Source: Geobacteraceae bacterium (GTDB taxonomy: Bacteria > Desulfobacterota > Desulfuromonadia > Desulfuromonadales > Desulfuromonadaceae). Taken from it: a stretch of 25,603 nt of DNA. The notes under the pieces are model-generated. The model had not been told where the DNA came from. It saw only the letters and a list, made by a program, of their open reading frames with translations, and searched no databases. Below, piece after piece: positions 7,477 to 15,692 of this stretch (its first letter is position 1; each line of letters starts with the position of its first letter). The stretch covers positions 1-25,603 of the forward strand of contig JAIVHC010000155.1 of the NCBI GenBank assembly GCA_020201305.1. The letters run 5' to 3'. Both the position numbers and the translations under genes were made by a program.

Positions 7477-8331
7477 TCAGACTAGATTAAGGTAATCCAG
7501 GAGGCGCTCAAGTTCCGACGCATTCGTATATGCTATTTCAATTTTTCCACCTTTTCCCCTGGGACTTATCTTCACTTTGGTTCCGAGGTTTTTGCGTAGG
7601 ATATCTTCAAGCTTTAACAATTCCGGATCTACAACTGGTTTTGCCTTTTCCTTCGCACTCTCTTGCGTGAAATTTTTAATCTTTTTTACCAATTTCTCAG
7701 TTTCACGTACCGAGAGCTTATTTTTATTTATCTGCTCAGCAGCTTCCTGCATATCTTCTTCATGTTCCAGGGTAAGCATTGCACGTGCGTGGCCCATACT
7801 TAAGGTTCCGCTTGCTACTTTCTCGAGTATCTGTTGGGGGAGGCGCAACATACGCAATGCATTAGTAACCGCAGAGCGGCTTTTCCCAACACGCTTAGAC
7901 ACTTCTTCCTGTGAAAGATCAAAGTTAGCCATCAAATACTCATATGCTCGAGCTTCTTCAATGGGGTTAAGGTCTTCCCGTTGAATATTTTCTATGAGAG
8001 CAATTTCGAGGGCCCAATCCTCCGATACATCCTGAATCGTAACCGGTATTTCTTTCAGCCCCGCTTTTTGCGCAGCGCGCCAACGCCTCTCTCCCGCTAT
8101 TATCTGATAACAATCCTGTGCGCGTCGCACTACCAGAGGCTGGATAACCCCTTTTTGTTTTATGGATTCAACCAGTTCATCCATTTTAGCCTCGTCAAAA
8201 TATTTACGAGGCTGGTTATCATGGGGCCTGAGCTCTTCAATGGGACAGAGAAAATACTGCCCTCTACCTGATTGTGCTGCGGAATCAAGGAGCGCTCCCA
8301 TACCTTTCCCGAGTGCCGGTCGTTTAACCAT
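7477..8331 (-). CDS. parB: Chromosome partitioning protein ParB
   Basis: Protein of 284 residues that binds parS, uses CTP to clamp and slide along DNA, and stimulates ParA. The N-terminal region begins with the family-typical RPALGKGMGALL. The CTP-binding arginine motif GERRWRAAQKAG is at 80-91, followed by ENIQREDLNPIEEA at 114-127. The central helix-turn-helix (about 138-165) contains VSKRVGKSRSAVTNALRMLRLP. The C-terminal dimerisation domain ends LERLLDYLNLV. It lies four bases after parA and so is co-translated. A perfect parS about 3.3 kb upstream, in the mnmE-mnmG junction, is its likely loading site. Confidence 0.98.
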   Translation of the reverse strand: MVKRPALGKGMGALLDSAAQSGRGQYFLCPIEELRPHDNQPRKYFDEAKMDELVESIKQKGVIQPLVVRRAQDCYQIIAGERRWRAAQKAGLKEIPVTIQDVSEDWALEIALIENIQREDLNPIEEARAYEYLMANFDLSQEEVSKRVGKSRSAVTNALRMLRLPQQILEKVASGTLSMGHARAMLTLEHEEDMQEAAEQINKNKLSVRETEKLVKKIKNFTQESAKEKAKPVVDPELLKLEDILRKNLGTKVKISPRGKGGKIEIAYTNASELERLLDYLNLV

Positions 8332-8335
8332 GGTG

Positions 8336-9100
8336 TTAATTCCTCTGCATTAACTCGCGCGCCAATTCCAGATAAGCTTTGGCACCGCTGGATCCTATGT
8401 CATACATGAGTACCGGCATCCCGTAACTTGGTGATTCAGACAGACGGACATTGCGCGGTATTACCGTATTAAATACTTGTTCCTTAAAGTGTTGCCTAAC
8501 CTCATCGCTTACCTGATGGGAGAGATTATTGCGTTTATCGAACATAGTAAGAACGATCCCATGCAAGCGCAATTCTACATTGAGTTGCTTTCTTATGAGA
8601 TTAATGGTCTGGGTTAGCCTGCTTAGACCCTCCATTGCGTAGTATTCACATTGGAGTGGCACGATAACACTGCCAGCTGCGACAAGAGCGTTAACGGTAA
8701 GGAGACCCAGAGAGGGGGGGCAGTCAATAATGATGTAATCATAACGAGAAGATATGTAGCGCAACTTGTTCTTTAGTTTTGTTTCACGGTCCTCTTCCCC
8801 TACTAGTTCTATTTCAGCCCCTATTAAATCACTATTTGCAGGAATAATATCCAACTGCGGCACCTGCGTATCTATCACCGCATCCGCAGCGTCCAGGTCT
8901 GTATTCATTAAAACATCGTACACAGTATATTCTGGGATATTAACATCTATCCCCACACCGCTACACGCATTCCCTTGCGGGTCCATATCAACCAGGAGGG
9001 TTTTTTTTTCTGCCACAGCAAGGGATGCAGCAAGATTTACCGAGGTAGTAGTCTTACCGACACCACCCTTTTGATTTGCGATGGCTATTATAACGGCCAT
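8336..9100 (-). CDS. parA: Chromosome partitioning ATPase ParA (Soj)
   Basis: Protein of 254 residues, a deviant-Walker ATPase that binds DNA non-specifically and drives ParB-parS movement. The deviant Walker A motif KGGVGKTT is at 11-18, LLVDMDPQGNACSG gives the A' region, and IIDCPPSLGLLTVNAL the Walker B region. The protein begins directly with the ATPase fold and has no N-terminal DNA-binding extension, so it is the chromosomal Soj type rather than a plasmid P1-like ParA. GGAG precedes the ATG. It follows rsmG by 84 bases and pairs with parB. Confidence 0.98.
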   Translation of the reverse strand: MAVIIAIANQKGGVGKTTTSVNLAASLAVAEKKTLLVDMDPQGNACSGVGIDVNIPEYTVYDVLMNTDLDAADAVIDTQVPQLDIIPANSDLIGAEIELVGEEDRETKLKNKLRYISSRYDYIIIDCPPSLGLLTVNALVAAGSVIVPLQCEYYAMEGLSRLTQTINLIRKQLNVELRLHGIVLTMFDKRNNLSHQVSDEVRQHFKEQVFNTVIPRNVRLSESPSYGMPVLMYDIGSSGAKAYLELARELMQRN

Positions 9101-9184
9101 ATATTCTCCAATTTATTTGCTGAAAACCAACACACCAATCATCCTATCAATTAATTTATGCAAATATACCACATCCAGCAGCAT

Positions 9185-9829
9185 TTATATATGCCGCATT
9201 ATTACTAGCGTCCGCTCTGCCATTGAAGGCTTCAGTGTGGTATGGATTACCTGCTCCAGTTCAAGAGCGTTAGATTTACCTGCCTGCGACCCTGCTTCAA
9301 GTTCATCTTGATCTATACGTCCTTTTAGGGCCAGCAGTCTTCCGCCGGGTTTTATGTATGCTGCACCCATTTTTACCAACATTTCCAGGGACGCCACAGC
9401 TCGTGCAACAACAACGTCAAAGCTGTTTTCATAACTCTTAAGGTTTAAGATATTGGCATTGATGGCCTCAAACCTGTGTAAGGAAAGATGGCGTTTACAG
9501 TGATTTTGAAAATTGACTTTTTTTCTAACCTTATCTACAGAAACAATATACATTTCTGGACAACTAATCTTTACTGGTATTGCGGGCAAACCAGCACCTG
9601 ATCCAATATCCAGCATCTTTTCAGCCTGGAATATATAGGGAAGGACTAGCAAAGAATCCTGGATATGTTTTTCCCAACACTCGTTTGGATCGGTAATTGA
9701 TGTCAGGTTAACTGATTGATTCCACTTCAGCAATTCACTAATATACCAGGCGAGTTTATCCAACACTAAATCTGGTTTTTCATTTATCCCCTGCAGCTGG
9801 GCGCAGACATATTGTCGATACTTATCCAT
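9185..9829 (-). CDS. rsmG: 16S rRNA (guanine-N7)-methyltransferase RsmG (GidB)
   Basis: Protein of 214 residues that methylates G527 (E. coli numbering) of 16S rRNA using S-adenosylmethionine. The family N-terminal motif WNQSVNLTSITDPNECWEKHIQDSL is at about 36-60, and the SAM-binding loop DIGSGAG is at 74-80, followed by LPAIPVKI. VVARAVASLEMLVKMGA and GGRLLALKGR match the later conserved strands. It starts eight bases after mnmG, the classic gidA-gidB pair. In other bacteria loss of this gene gives low-level streptomycin resistance. It is intact here. Confidence 0.96.
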   Translation of the reverse strand: MDKYRQYVCAQLQGINEKPDLVLDKLAWYISELLKWNQSVNLTSITDPNECWEKHIQDSLLVLPYIFQAEKMLDIGSGAGLPAIPVKISCPEMYIVSVDKVRKKVNFQNHCKRHLSLHRFEAINANILNLKSYENSFDVVVARAVASLEMLVKMGAAYIKPGGRLLALKGRIDQDELEAGSQAGKSNALELEQVIHTTLKPSMAERTLVIMRHI

Positions 9830-9837
9830 TTATGTTA

Positions 9838-11650
9838 CTAACTCCGCCCCTTTAACAGCACCGCCAGTACCGATACTGCGGCTGGAGTGACTCCGGGTAT
9901 TTTTGCTGCCTGACGTAAATTTTCCGGCTGGATTGAAGCTAACTTTTCTTTGACCTCGGCAGATAAGCTTGCCACCTGGGTATAATCAAATTCCGGTGGG
10001 ATTTTTATAGCCTCGGTTTTTTTACTTCGCTCTACCTGTTCCCTTTGCCTGGCTATATAGCCTGCATATTTTACCGTCCACGTTAGCAAGCTGCTCAATC
10101 GATATATCCGGACGTTTAAGCAATTCTGCAAAACTTTGTCCGTTTTTCATTTCACCTATACCAAGCTGCTTAAGCAACTCCACATCGCCCGGGCGTACGC
10201 GTGAACCATTGAGTTTTTTTTGCCCGCGCTCTCTAGCTTCCATCTTATCATTAAACAGCCTCCAGCGAACATCGTCTACCAGACCCAATTTCCGTCCTAT
10301 CGGGGTTAAACGCTGGTCTGCATTATCTTCACGAAGCAAAAGTCGATACTCAGCTCTGGAGGTAAACATGCGATAAGGTTCTTTTGACCCCAAACTAACC
10401 AGATCATCTATCAACACTCCGGCATACCCTACATCTCTTCCAATCACCAGGGGCTCGGAATTACGTAAATACTGCACCGCATTAACCCCGGCCACTAAAC
10501 CTTGTGCTGCGGCTTCTTCATAACCGGATGTCCCATTTATCTGTCCTGCATGGAACAATCCGCTTACTGTTCGCGTTTCGAGAGAATTTCTCAACTGTAT
10601 CGGGTCAACATAATCATATTCTATCGCATATCCGGGGCGCATTATTTCTACATTAGCGAGGGCAGGAATAGTACGTAGAAACTTCAACTGGATATCGGCC
10701 GGGAGGGATGTTGGTAGTCCGTTGGGATAAACTTCTGCAGTATCCAGGCCTTCAGGTTCCAAAAAAACCTGATGACTTAGTTTCTCCGGAAATCGCACAA
10801 TTTTATCTTCTATAGAGGGACAGTATCTGGGGCCTATTCCTTCAATAACTCCACTATATAAAGGAGAGCGATCTAGTCCACCGCGTATGGCTTCGTGGGT
10901 AGCTTCGTTTGTCTCTGTTATATAACAGCATACCTGGTGACGCACAACAGGTTTATTCATAAAGGAAAATGGGCGCGCAGGGTTGTCTCCAGGTTGCCTT
11001 TGAGCCTTGGTATAATCTATACTTCCACTGTAAATGCGCGGGGGTGTCCCGGTTTTAAGGCGCCCTACCTGTAGTCCGAAAGATTTAAGTTGGTCAGAAA
11101 GTCCATCCGAGGGAGGCTCCCCACCTCTACCACCAGCGTAGTGATCCAAGCCCACATGAATCAAACCCTGCATAAAGGTTCCGGTTGTGAGTATTACTGC
11201 ATTACCTTCAAACTCAATTCCATCCTTTGTAACCACTCCACATACGCGCTCTCCTTCAACTTTTAGTTCCTTTACCGACCCTTGCTTCAAATCAACCAAC
11301 GGGTAGTTTTCTACAATCCTTTTCATATAGCGTGAATATACCACACGGTCTGCTTGGGCACGCAACGCTCTCACTGCAGGACCCTTTTTCGTATTCAATG
11401 TTCTAAACTGGATTCCTGCTATATCAATAGCCAATCCCATTTGTCCACCCAATGCATCTACCTCTCGCACCAGATGGCCCTTAGCAAGGCCCCCGATTGC
11501 TGGATTACACGACATTTGTGCTACTGCATCCAGATTTAAATTTAAAAGGAGAGTTTTAGCTTGCATGCGCGCTGCTGCTAGCGCTGCTTCACACCCGGCG
11601 TGTCCTGCCCCCACTACTATTACATCGTATTTTTTACCGTAAGTTGACAT
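9838..11650 (-). CDS. mnmG: tRNA uridine-5-carboxymethylaminomethyl modification enzyme MnmG (GidA), frameshifted near the 3' end
   Basis: FAD-dependent partner of MnmE that modifies the wobble uridine of certain tRNAs. The FAD-binding GAGHAGCEAALAAARM is near the N-terminus, followed by CNPAIGGLAKGHLVREVDALGG, TGTFMQGLIHVG and FTSRAEYRLLLREDNADQRLTPIG. The frame is intact to IEQLANVDGK; a run of four A residues (10069-10072) then shifts reading to a premature stop near 10022. The true C-terminal domain (YAGYIARQREQVERS to GVTPAAVSVLAVLLKGRS) continues one frame over to 9838. Removing one A would restore about 603 residues. I placed the start at ATG 11650 (MSTYGKKYDVIVVG); the open frame runs upstream to 11692, but that would overlap mnmE and read through parS. 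ATG 11659 is an alternative. Confidence 0.93.
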
Positions 11651-11661
11651 ACTTACCATCC

Positions 11662-11679
11662 ATGTTTCACGTGAAACAT
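11662..11679. promoter_or_regulatory. parS: parS centromere site
   Basis: ATGTTTCACGTGAAACAT is a perfect 18-base palindrome whose core TGTTTCACGTGAAACA (11663-11678) is the conserved bacterial parS sequence bound by ParB. It sits exactly in the mnmE-mnmG junction: its last base is the first base of the mnmE stop codon on the plus-strand reading, and it ends just before the mnmG start. It lies about 3.3 kb from parB and 4-5.5 kb from the origin. No other full match was found by eye in the window. Confidence 0.93.
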
Positions 11680-13034
11680 TATTTTCCCACACAAAATTTT
11701 GTGAAAATATGATTTAAAATATCTTCGGGAACCGTTTCTCCGGTAATCCTACCCAGAGAGCTCATAGCATCCCGAAGATGGCAGGCCAAGAATTCGCCAG
11801 GTAGCTGTTGCTGCAAACCAGCCTTAAATGCGTACACCTCATCTTTAACCTGCACAAAAATATCGTAATGTCGTTGTTCCGTTATAACGCTACTATCAAC
11901 GGATTCCGGCACAGTAAATTTTGCTTTAATTGCATCCTTAAGTAACTCCATCCCATCCCCAGTAACCGCTGAAACACACACATATTCATGGCTCAAACCA
12001 AGAGTGTTTGTATCAAACTTATCACATTTATTTACAACCAGAATATAAGGGGTACTTTCTAGAGGTACTTCATCCAAATCAAAATTGGGTATATCAGGTT
12101 GCGTACCATCAACAACATATAAAACAAGATCGACGTCTTTAATTTTATCTAAAGCTTGCTTAACACCCGTTTGTTCTACGATATCCGTTGAATCTCGAAG
12201 ACCAGCAGTATCAACCAGTTTAACTGGCAAATGACCTAATGTAATATGTTCTTCAATAAAGTCGCGTGTCGTACCGGGTATTTCTGTAACAATAGCTCTA
12301 TCGTGGCCCAGAAAATAGTTTAGGAGTGAACTCTTCCCCACATTAGGTTTTCCAAGAATTAAAATAGATAATCCATCGCGCATTACTTTACCTGTGTGGA
12401 AAGTATACAGGAGAGCCTGAACCTTTTTAAGTATTTCATCCACAGAATGGTTCAACATATTAATGTGAACATTTTCCACTTCATCTTCAGGGAAATCTAA
12501 ATATGCCTCAACCAAAACCAACATCTGAAATAGCTGATCGCGTAACTCATGAGCCATAGCAGACATACTTCCTTTAAGATGCTGCAAAGCAATTCTGGTT
12601 GAAGTATCCGAACCAGCTTCAATTAATTCCGCAATAGCTTCAGCCTCAGAAAGATCAATACGACCATTCATAAAAGCACGATACGAAAATTCTCCAGGGT
12701 CAGCAAGACGTGCACCCATTGAAGTAAAATGGTTAAGAATATGTTTTACAATATATGGATTTGCATGGCAGTGAACCTCGACAACATCTTCACACGTGAA
12801 AGATGCTGGTGCACGCATATATACAGCCATGACTTGGTCAAGCACATTGCCCTCAACATCGACAATGCTACCGTAGGTAAGGTGATGGCTGGAGAGTATA
12901 GTTGATTCCTTAAAAGGGGTAAAACAGCCGCCAAGGAAGGTATAAGCATCAGGTCCAGACAATCGTATAATGCTGATTGCGCCTACTCCAACTGCAGTTG
13001 CCGGGGCTATTATAGTGTCTTTTTCAAAATACAT
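11679..13034 (-). CDS. mnmE: tRNA modification GTPase MnmE (TrmE)
   Basis: Protein of 451 residues that works with MnmG on the wobble uridine. The N-terminal tetrahydrofolate-binding domain (about 1-120) begins DTIIAPATAVGVGAISIIRLSG. A helical domain is interrupted by the G domain at about 218-375, with P-loop GKPNVGKS at 228-235, TTRD at 255-258, DTAG at 275-278 and NKCD. The protein ends in CVGK, the C-terminal Cys motif needed for modification. The start is ATG at 13034. A perfect terminator hairpin lies just upstream, so the gene probably needs its own promoter or readthrough. Order mnmE-mnmG is normal. Confidence 0.98.
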   Translation of the reverse strand: MYFEKDTIIAPATAVGVGAISIIRLSGPDAYTFLGGCFTPFKESTILSSHHLTYGSIVDVEGNVLDQVMAVYMRAPASFTCEDVVEVHCHANPYIVKHILNHFTSMGARLADPGEFSYRAFMNGRIDLSEAEAIAELIEAGSDTSTRIALQHLKGSMSAMAHELRDQLFQMLVLVEAYLDFPEDEVENVHINMLNHSVDEILKKVQALLYTFHTGKVMRDGLSILILGKPNVGKSSLLNYFLGHDRAIVTEIPGTTRDFIEEHITLGHLPVKLVDTAGLRDSTDIVEQTGVKQALDKIKDVDLVLYVVDGTQPDIPNFDLDEVPLESTPYILVVNKCDKFDTNTLGLSHEYVCVSAVTGDGMELLKDAIKAKFTVPESVDSSVITEQRHYDIFVQVKDEVYAFKAGLQQQLPGEFLACHLRDAMSSLGRITGETVPEDILNHIFTKFCVGK

Positions 13035-13050
13035 TGAAATTTATCTCCAT

Positions 13051-13088
13051 AAAAAAATTCCCTTCTATACTAGCATAGAAGGGAATTT
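13051..13088 (-). terminator. Terminator between yidC and mnmE
   Basis: A perfect 14-base-pair stem (arms 13055-13068 and 13075-13088) with a six-base loop has CCCTTCTAT/ATAGAAGGG as its core. On the minus strand it is followed by a T-run (13057-13051). It lies 36 bases beyond the yidC stop and 16 bases before the mnmE start, so it ends the rpmH-rnpA-yidD-yidC transcript, or attenuates it. Confidence 0.88.
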
Positions 13089-13124
13089 AAATAATACACT
13101 GGATGAAGGTATCAGATATTAGTA

Positions 13125-14738
13125 TTAAAGCTTAACCGGAGCAGGCTTACGATAAATAAGATACTGCTGAAATATGGTAAGAAGGTTATTTACCAACCAG
13201 TATAATACCAAACCACTAGGGAAGTTCAGGAAAATAAAGGTAAACACAACCGGCATCGCGAGCATTATCTTTGCTTGCAGGGGATCCATCGTACTCGGTG
13301 TCATCTTTTGCTGAATGAACATCGTAGCACCCATTATAATAGGGGTTATATAGTACGGATCTTTTACAGAAAGATCCGTTATCCACAAAGCAAAAGGAGC
13401 GTGCCTTAGTTCAATTGTACCGAGCAACACTTTATATAATGCAATAAACACAGGTATTTGCACAAGCATAGGCAGACACCCTCCGAGTGGATTCACCCGA
13501 TGCTCTTTATACAGTTCCATCATACTACGATTAAGACCTTCTTTATCACCACGGTATTTTTCGCGTAGCTTCTTCATTTCGGGCTGCAGGGTCTGCATAG
13601 CCTTCATTGAAGTATAACTTTTCTGGGTAAGAGGCCAGAATAATAATTTAATAATAACTGTAAGAATGATTATAGCAACACCGTAGTTCTGCACATAATC
13701 ATAGAAAAACTTAAGACAAAGATGTAGAGGCTTAGACAAAAAAGCAAAAAAACCAAAATCTACCACTTCTTTAAGGTTTTCGCCTGCAGCACTCAAAAAA
13801 TCGATGTTCTTCGGACCCAGGTACACATCAAAAGAAATTGTAGCCTTTGAATTTGCAGGAATATTAAAATCTGACACGCGTGCACTGTTCGTAATACGCT
13901 CTGCGTTACGTTCAAGTGCTACTGCGTCAAAAACTCTATTTTTATTTACCAGGGCGGAGAGAAAGTATTTATTCGTATACCCAGACCAGGAAATACCTCC
14001 AGTATAAGTCTTGGAGGCAGAAGATATATCCTCAACCTTATCCTCGTGTAATTCTCCATCCACATAGGAAGTGAAACCTATATAGTCAAATCTATTATCA
14101 GCAAATGCGTCTTCCCAATAGTTATTTAATCGCACCTGCACTACATCTGTAAGATCTTTATCTGTATGGTTGTAAAGGTTTACATCAACGTTGACCAGAT
14201 ACGAATCTGGAGAAAATCGAAACACTTTCGTTACTTCTATACCATTTTTTAGTTTAGTGGAAAGTACTACTTCGCGCTCATTTCCTGATTTAACCTTGTC
14301 GATTTTATATGTTTCATCGCCGGATAGATTAAAACCACTCCCGGATAAAACATTTAAAGTGGATATTTTAGTATCTTTATCCAACAAATTAACAGGGGGA
14401 GCATCGGCAGAATTCTCCTGCCGATACTTGAGCAATTTCACAGAAGATATAACCCCACCACGCCTATTAAACTGAAGAGCATAAAAATCGTTTTCAAAAG
14501 ATACAAATTCATCTGAAGAAAGAGTTTTATATCCCCCTTCCGGCAGTGATGTGTGTATATCGACTGAGGAAGATGAATCTGATAATTTAGAAACATCTTC
14601 CGTACTATTTTCTACGCTTTGATTTTTTTGCTGGGAAACATCAGTTCCCTTATCATCCTGAGGGGGGAACAAAAACGTAAAAGCGGTCCACACAACCAAC
14701 ATCAAAATTAATGCTAAAATGGTATTTTTATTTTCCAT
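13125..14738 (-). CDS. yidC: Membrane protein insertase YidC
   Basis: Protein of 537 residues that inserts and folds inner-membrane proteins, alone or with SecYEG. An N-terminal membrane anchor (about 6-25, NTILALILMLVVWTAFTFLF) is followed by a Ser/Asp-rich linker and a large periplasmic beta-domain (about 60-320), the Gram-negative long form. The conserved insertase core begins near 330 with LHLCLKFFYDYVQNYGVAII, then VIIKLLFWPLTQKSYTSMKAMQ, the cytoplasmic helical loop MKKLREKYRGD and LGGCLPMLVQIPVFIALYKVL. It is 14 bases after yidD. F0 subunits c and a are known YidC clients elsewhere, but neither is encoded here. Confidence 0.98.
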   Translation of the reverse strand: MENKNTILALILMLVVWTAFTFLFPPQDDKGTDVSQQKNQSVENSTEDVSKLSDSSSSVDIHTSLPEGGYKTLSSDEFVSFENDFYALQFNRRGGVISSVKLLKYRQENSADAPPVNLLDKDTKISTLNVLSGSGFNLSGDETYKIDKVKSGNEREVVLSTKLKNGIEVTKVFRFSPDSYLVNVDVNLYNHTDKDLTDVVQVRLNNYWEDAFADNRFDYIGFTSYVDGELHEDKVEDISSASKTYTGGISWSGYTNKYFLSALVNKNRVFDAVALERNAERITNSARVSDFNIPANSKATISFDVYLGPKNIDFLSAAGENLKEVVDFGFFAFLSKPLHLCLKFFYDYVQNYGVAIIILTVIIKLLFWPLTQKSYTSMKAMQTLQPEMKKLREKYRGDKEGLNRSMMELYKEHRVNPLGGCLPMLVQIPVFIALYKVLLGTIELRHAPFALWITDLSVKDPYYITPIIMGATMFIQQKMTPSTMDPLQAKIMLAMPVVFTFIFLNFPSGLVLYWLVNNLLTIFQQYLIYRKPAPVKL

Positions 14739-14752
14739 AACAAAACCTTTTA

Positions 14753-14968
14753 CTACTTTAAAGGATCGTAACCGCCCTTAAATAAGGGGTTGCATTTAAG
14801 TAACCGAACAACAGAAAGATAGCCCCCTTTAACCAGACCATACTTTTTCAAAGCCTGTATACTATAGTCTGAACAGGTAGGGAGATAGCGACAACAAGGT
14901 GGTATACACGGTGAAATACATACGCGATAAAACAGGATAAATTTAATAGCTACATTATTTAACATCAT
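14753..14968 (-). CDS. yidD: Membrane protein insertion efficiency factor YidD
   Basis: Small protein of 71 residues, associated with the inner membrane and helping YidC-dependent insertion. It carries the family pattern FYRVCISPCIPPCCRYLPTC, then SDYSIQALKKYG, GGYLSVVRLLKCNP and a terminal GGYDPL. I chose ATG 14968 because it overlaps the rnpA stop as ATGA, the usual coupled arrangement; the open frame extends upstream to 15013, but that would overlap rnpA. A second ATG follows immediately, so the protein may be 70 residues. Confidence 0.95.
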   Translation of the reverse strand: MMLNNVAIKFILFYRVCISPCIPPCCRYLPTCSDYSIQALKKYGLVKGGYLSVVRLLKCNPLFKGGYDPLK

Positions 14969-15288
14969 TGAAGCCGTTTCAGCACATCCCTCAATTGAAG
15001 TCTTAAGGAACAAACATCTCTACTTGGTGCAGGCTTTAGTACAACAACTATATCCGTATTGGAAGGTAATTCTGCATAATTAAGACGGAAAAATTCCCTT
15101 ATTACGCGCTTAAATCTATTACGCAAAAAAGCCCCACCGACTTTACGACTAACAACTAGTCCTAACCGAGTGGGGCCATTTTCTTTCGTAAGAGTATAAA
15201 CGTAAAGCGTAGGAAAATTTAACTTAAACCCGCACTTAAAAATTTCCTTATACTCATACGAACGCCTGACAAGGTGGCGTTTTGGCAT
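14965..15288 (-). CDS. rnpA: Ribonuclease P protein component
   Basis: Protein of 107 residues that binds the catalytic RNase P RNA and helps process tRNA 5' ends. The family signature RNR is present in AFLRNRFKRVIREFFRLN, and the N-terminal HLVRRSYEYKEIFKCG matches the usual start. I placed the start at ATG 15288 (MPKRHLV); an upstream in-frame TTG at 15303, abutting the rpmH stop, is possible. Neither has a clear ribosome binding site, so translation may be coupled to rpmH. The RNase P RNA gene itself is not in the window. Confidence 0.95.
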   Translation of the reverse strand: MPKRHLVRRSYEYKEIFKCGFKLNFPTLYVYTLTKENGPTRLGLVVSRKVGGAFLRNRFKRVIREFFRLNYAELPSNTDIVVVLKPAPSRDVCSLRLQLRDVLKRLQ

Positions 15289-15303
15289 GCTGTAGGATTG
15301 CAA

Positions 15304-15453
15304 TTATTTTACAGGTATTGTTGCAGCCAACCTTGTTCTTCCACGCGCACGCCTGTTTTTAATAACATTACGTCCGCCTGGCGTTGACATACGCTTTCTG
15401 AACCCATGGGTTCTCTTACGACTTACTCTACTCGGTTGATATGTTCTCTTCAT
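15304..15453 (-). CDS. rpmH: 50S ribosomal protein L34
   Basis: Protein of 49 residues, very basic. It begins MKRTYQPSRVSRKRTHGFRK, continues RMSTPGGRNVIKNRRARGR and ends TIPVK. L34 is normally 44-49 residues and this match is unmistakable. The ATG at 15453 has GGAG eight bases upstream. It is the first gene of the leftward rpmH-rnpA-yidD-yidC unit and lies back to back with dnaA, the conserved arrangement at many bacterial origins. Confidence 0.99.
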   Translation of the reverse strand: MKRTYQPSRVSRKRTHGFRKRMSTPGGRNVIKNRRARGRTRLAATIPVK

Positions 15454-15497
15454 AACGTATTCTCCATAGAAAACTGTTTAGCCAGATACAAATCGGC

Positions 15498-15526
15498 AAC
15501 ATACACTCTCCAACATGCCTGTTCAA
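15498..15526 (-). promoter_or_regulatory. Candidate promoter of the rpmH operon
   Basis: On the minus strand TTGAAC (15521-15526) and TATGTT (15498-15503) are separated by exactly 17 bases and lie about 45 bases before the rpmH start, followed by a GGAG ribosome binding site. Both boxes match the sigma-70 consensus at four of six positions. Placement is good but the match is modest. Confidence 0.5.
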
Positions 15527-15613
15527 GAAAAAACGTTCTGGAAACAGGTATTTAATCAAACTTAGGTATGAATACATGTTTGTACTTGCCTGCACCATCA
15601 GGCTCTGCTAGAT

Positions 15614-15683
15614 TGTTGATAACTTGAAACTGTGTGCAACATATTGAAATTGCATATAAAAAAACAAAATAACTTGTTGATAA
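15614..15683 (+). promoter_or_regulatory. dnaA upstream region with two DnaA boxes and a candidate promoter
   Basis: Two identical copies of TGTTGATAA (15614-15622 and 15675-15683), the complement of the DnaA-box variant TTATCAACA, lie 70 and 10 bases before dnaA. TTGATA (15616-15621) and CATATT (15640-15645), 18 bases apart, could be the dnaA promoter; TATAAA at 15655-15660 is another possible -10. The upstream box overlaps the -35, and the downstream box covers the ribosome-binding region, where no clear Shine-Dalgarno is seen. DnaA autoregulation, and possibly an origin role, is inferred. Confidence 0.6.
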
Positions 15684-15692
15684 AATGTTGAA

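Noticed and set aside
7697..7708. Half match to parS (GTTTCACGTACC) inside parB
   Set aside because: Only the left half fits; the bases are explained by the conserved SVRETE codons of ParB.
11651..11692. Longer MnmG start at 11692
   Set aside because: It would overlap the mnmE end and translate through parS; the conserved protein begins near MSTYGKKYDVIVVG.
12786..12803. TTCACACGTGAAAG inside mnmE as a second parS
   Set aside because: The right half fits fairly well but the left half has several mismatches; weak sites of this kind occur by chance.
14969..15013. Longer YidD start at 15013
   Set aside because: The extra 15 residues overlap rnpA and are not family-like; the ATGA overlap at 14968 is a better start.
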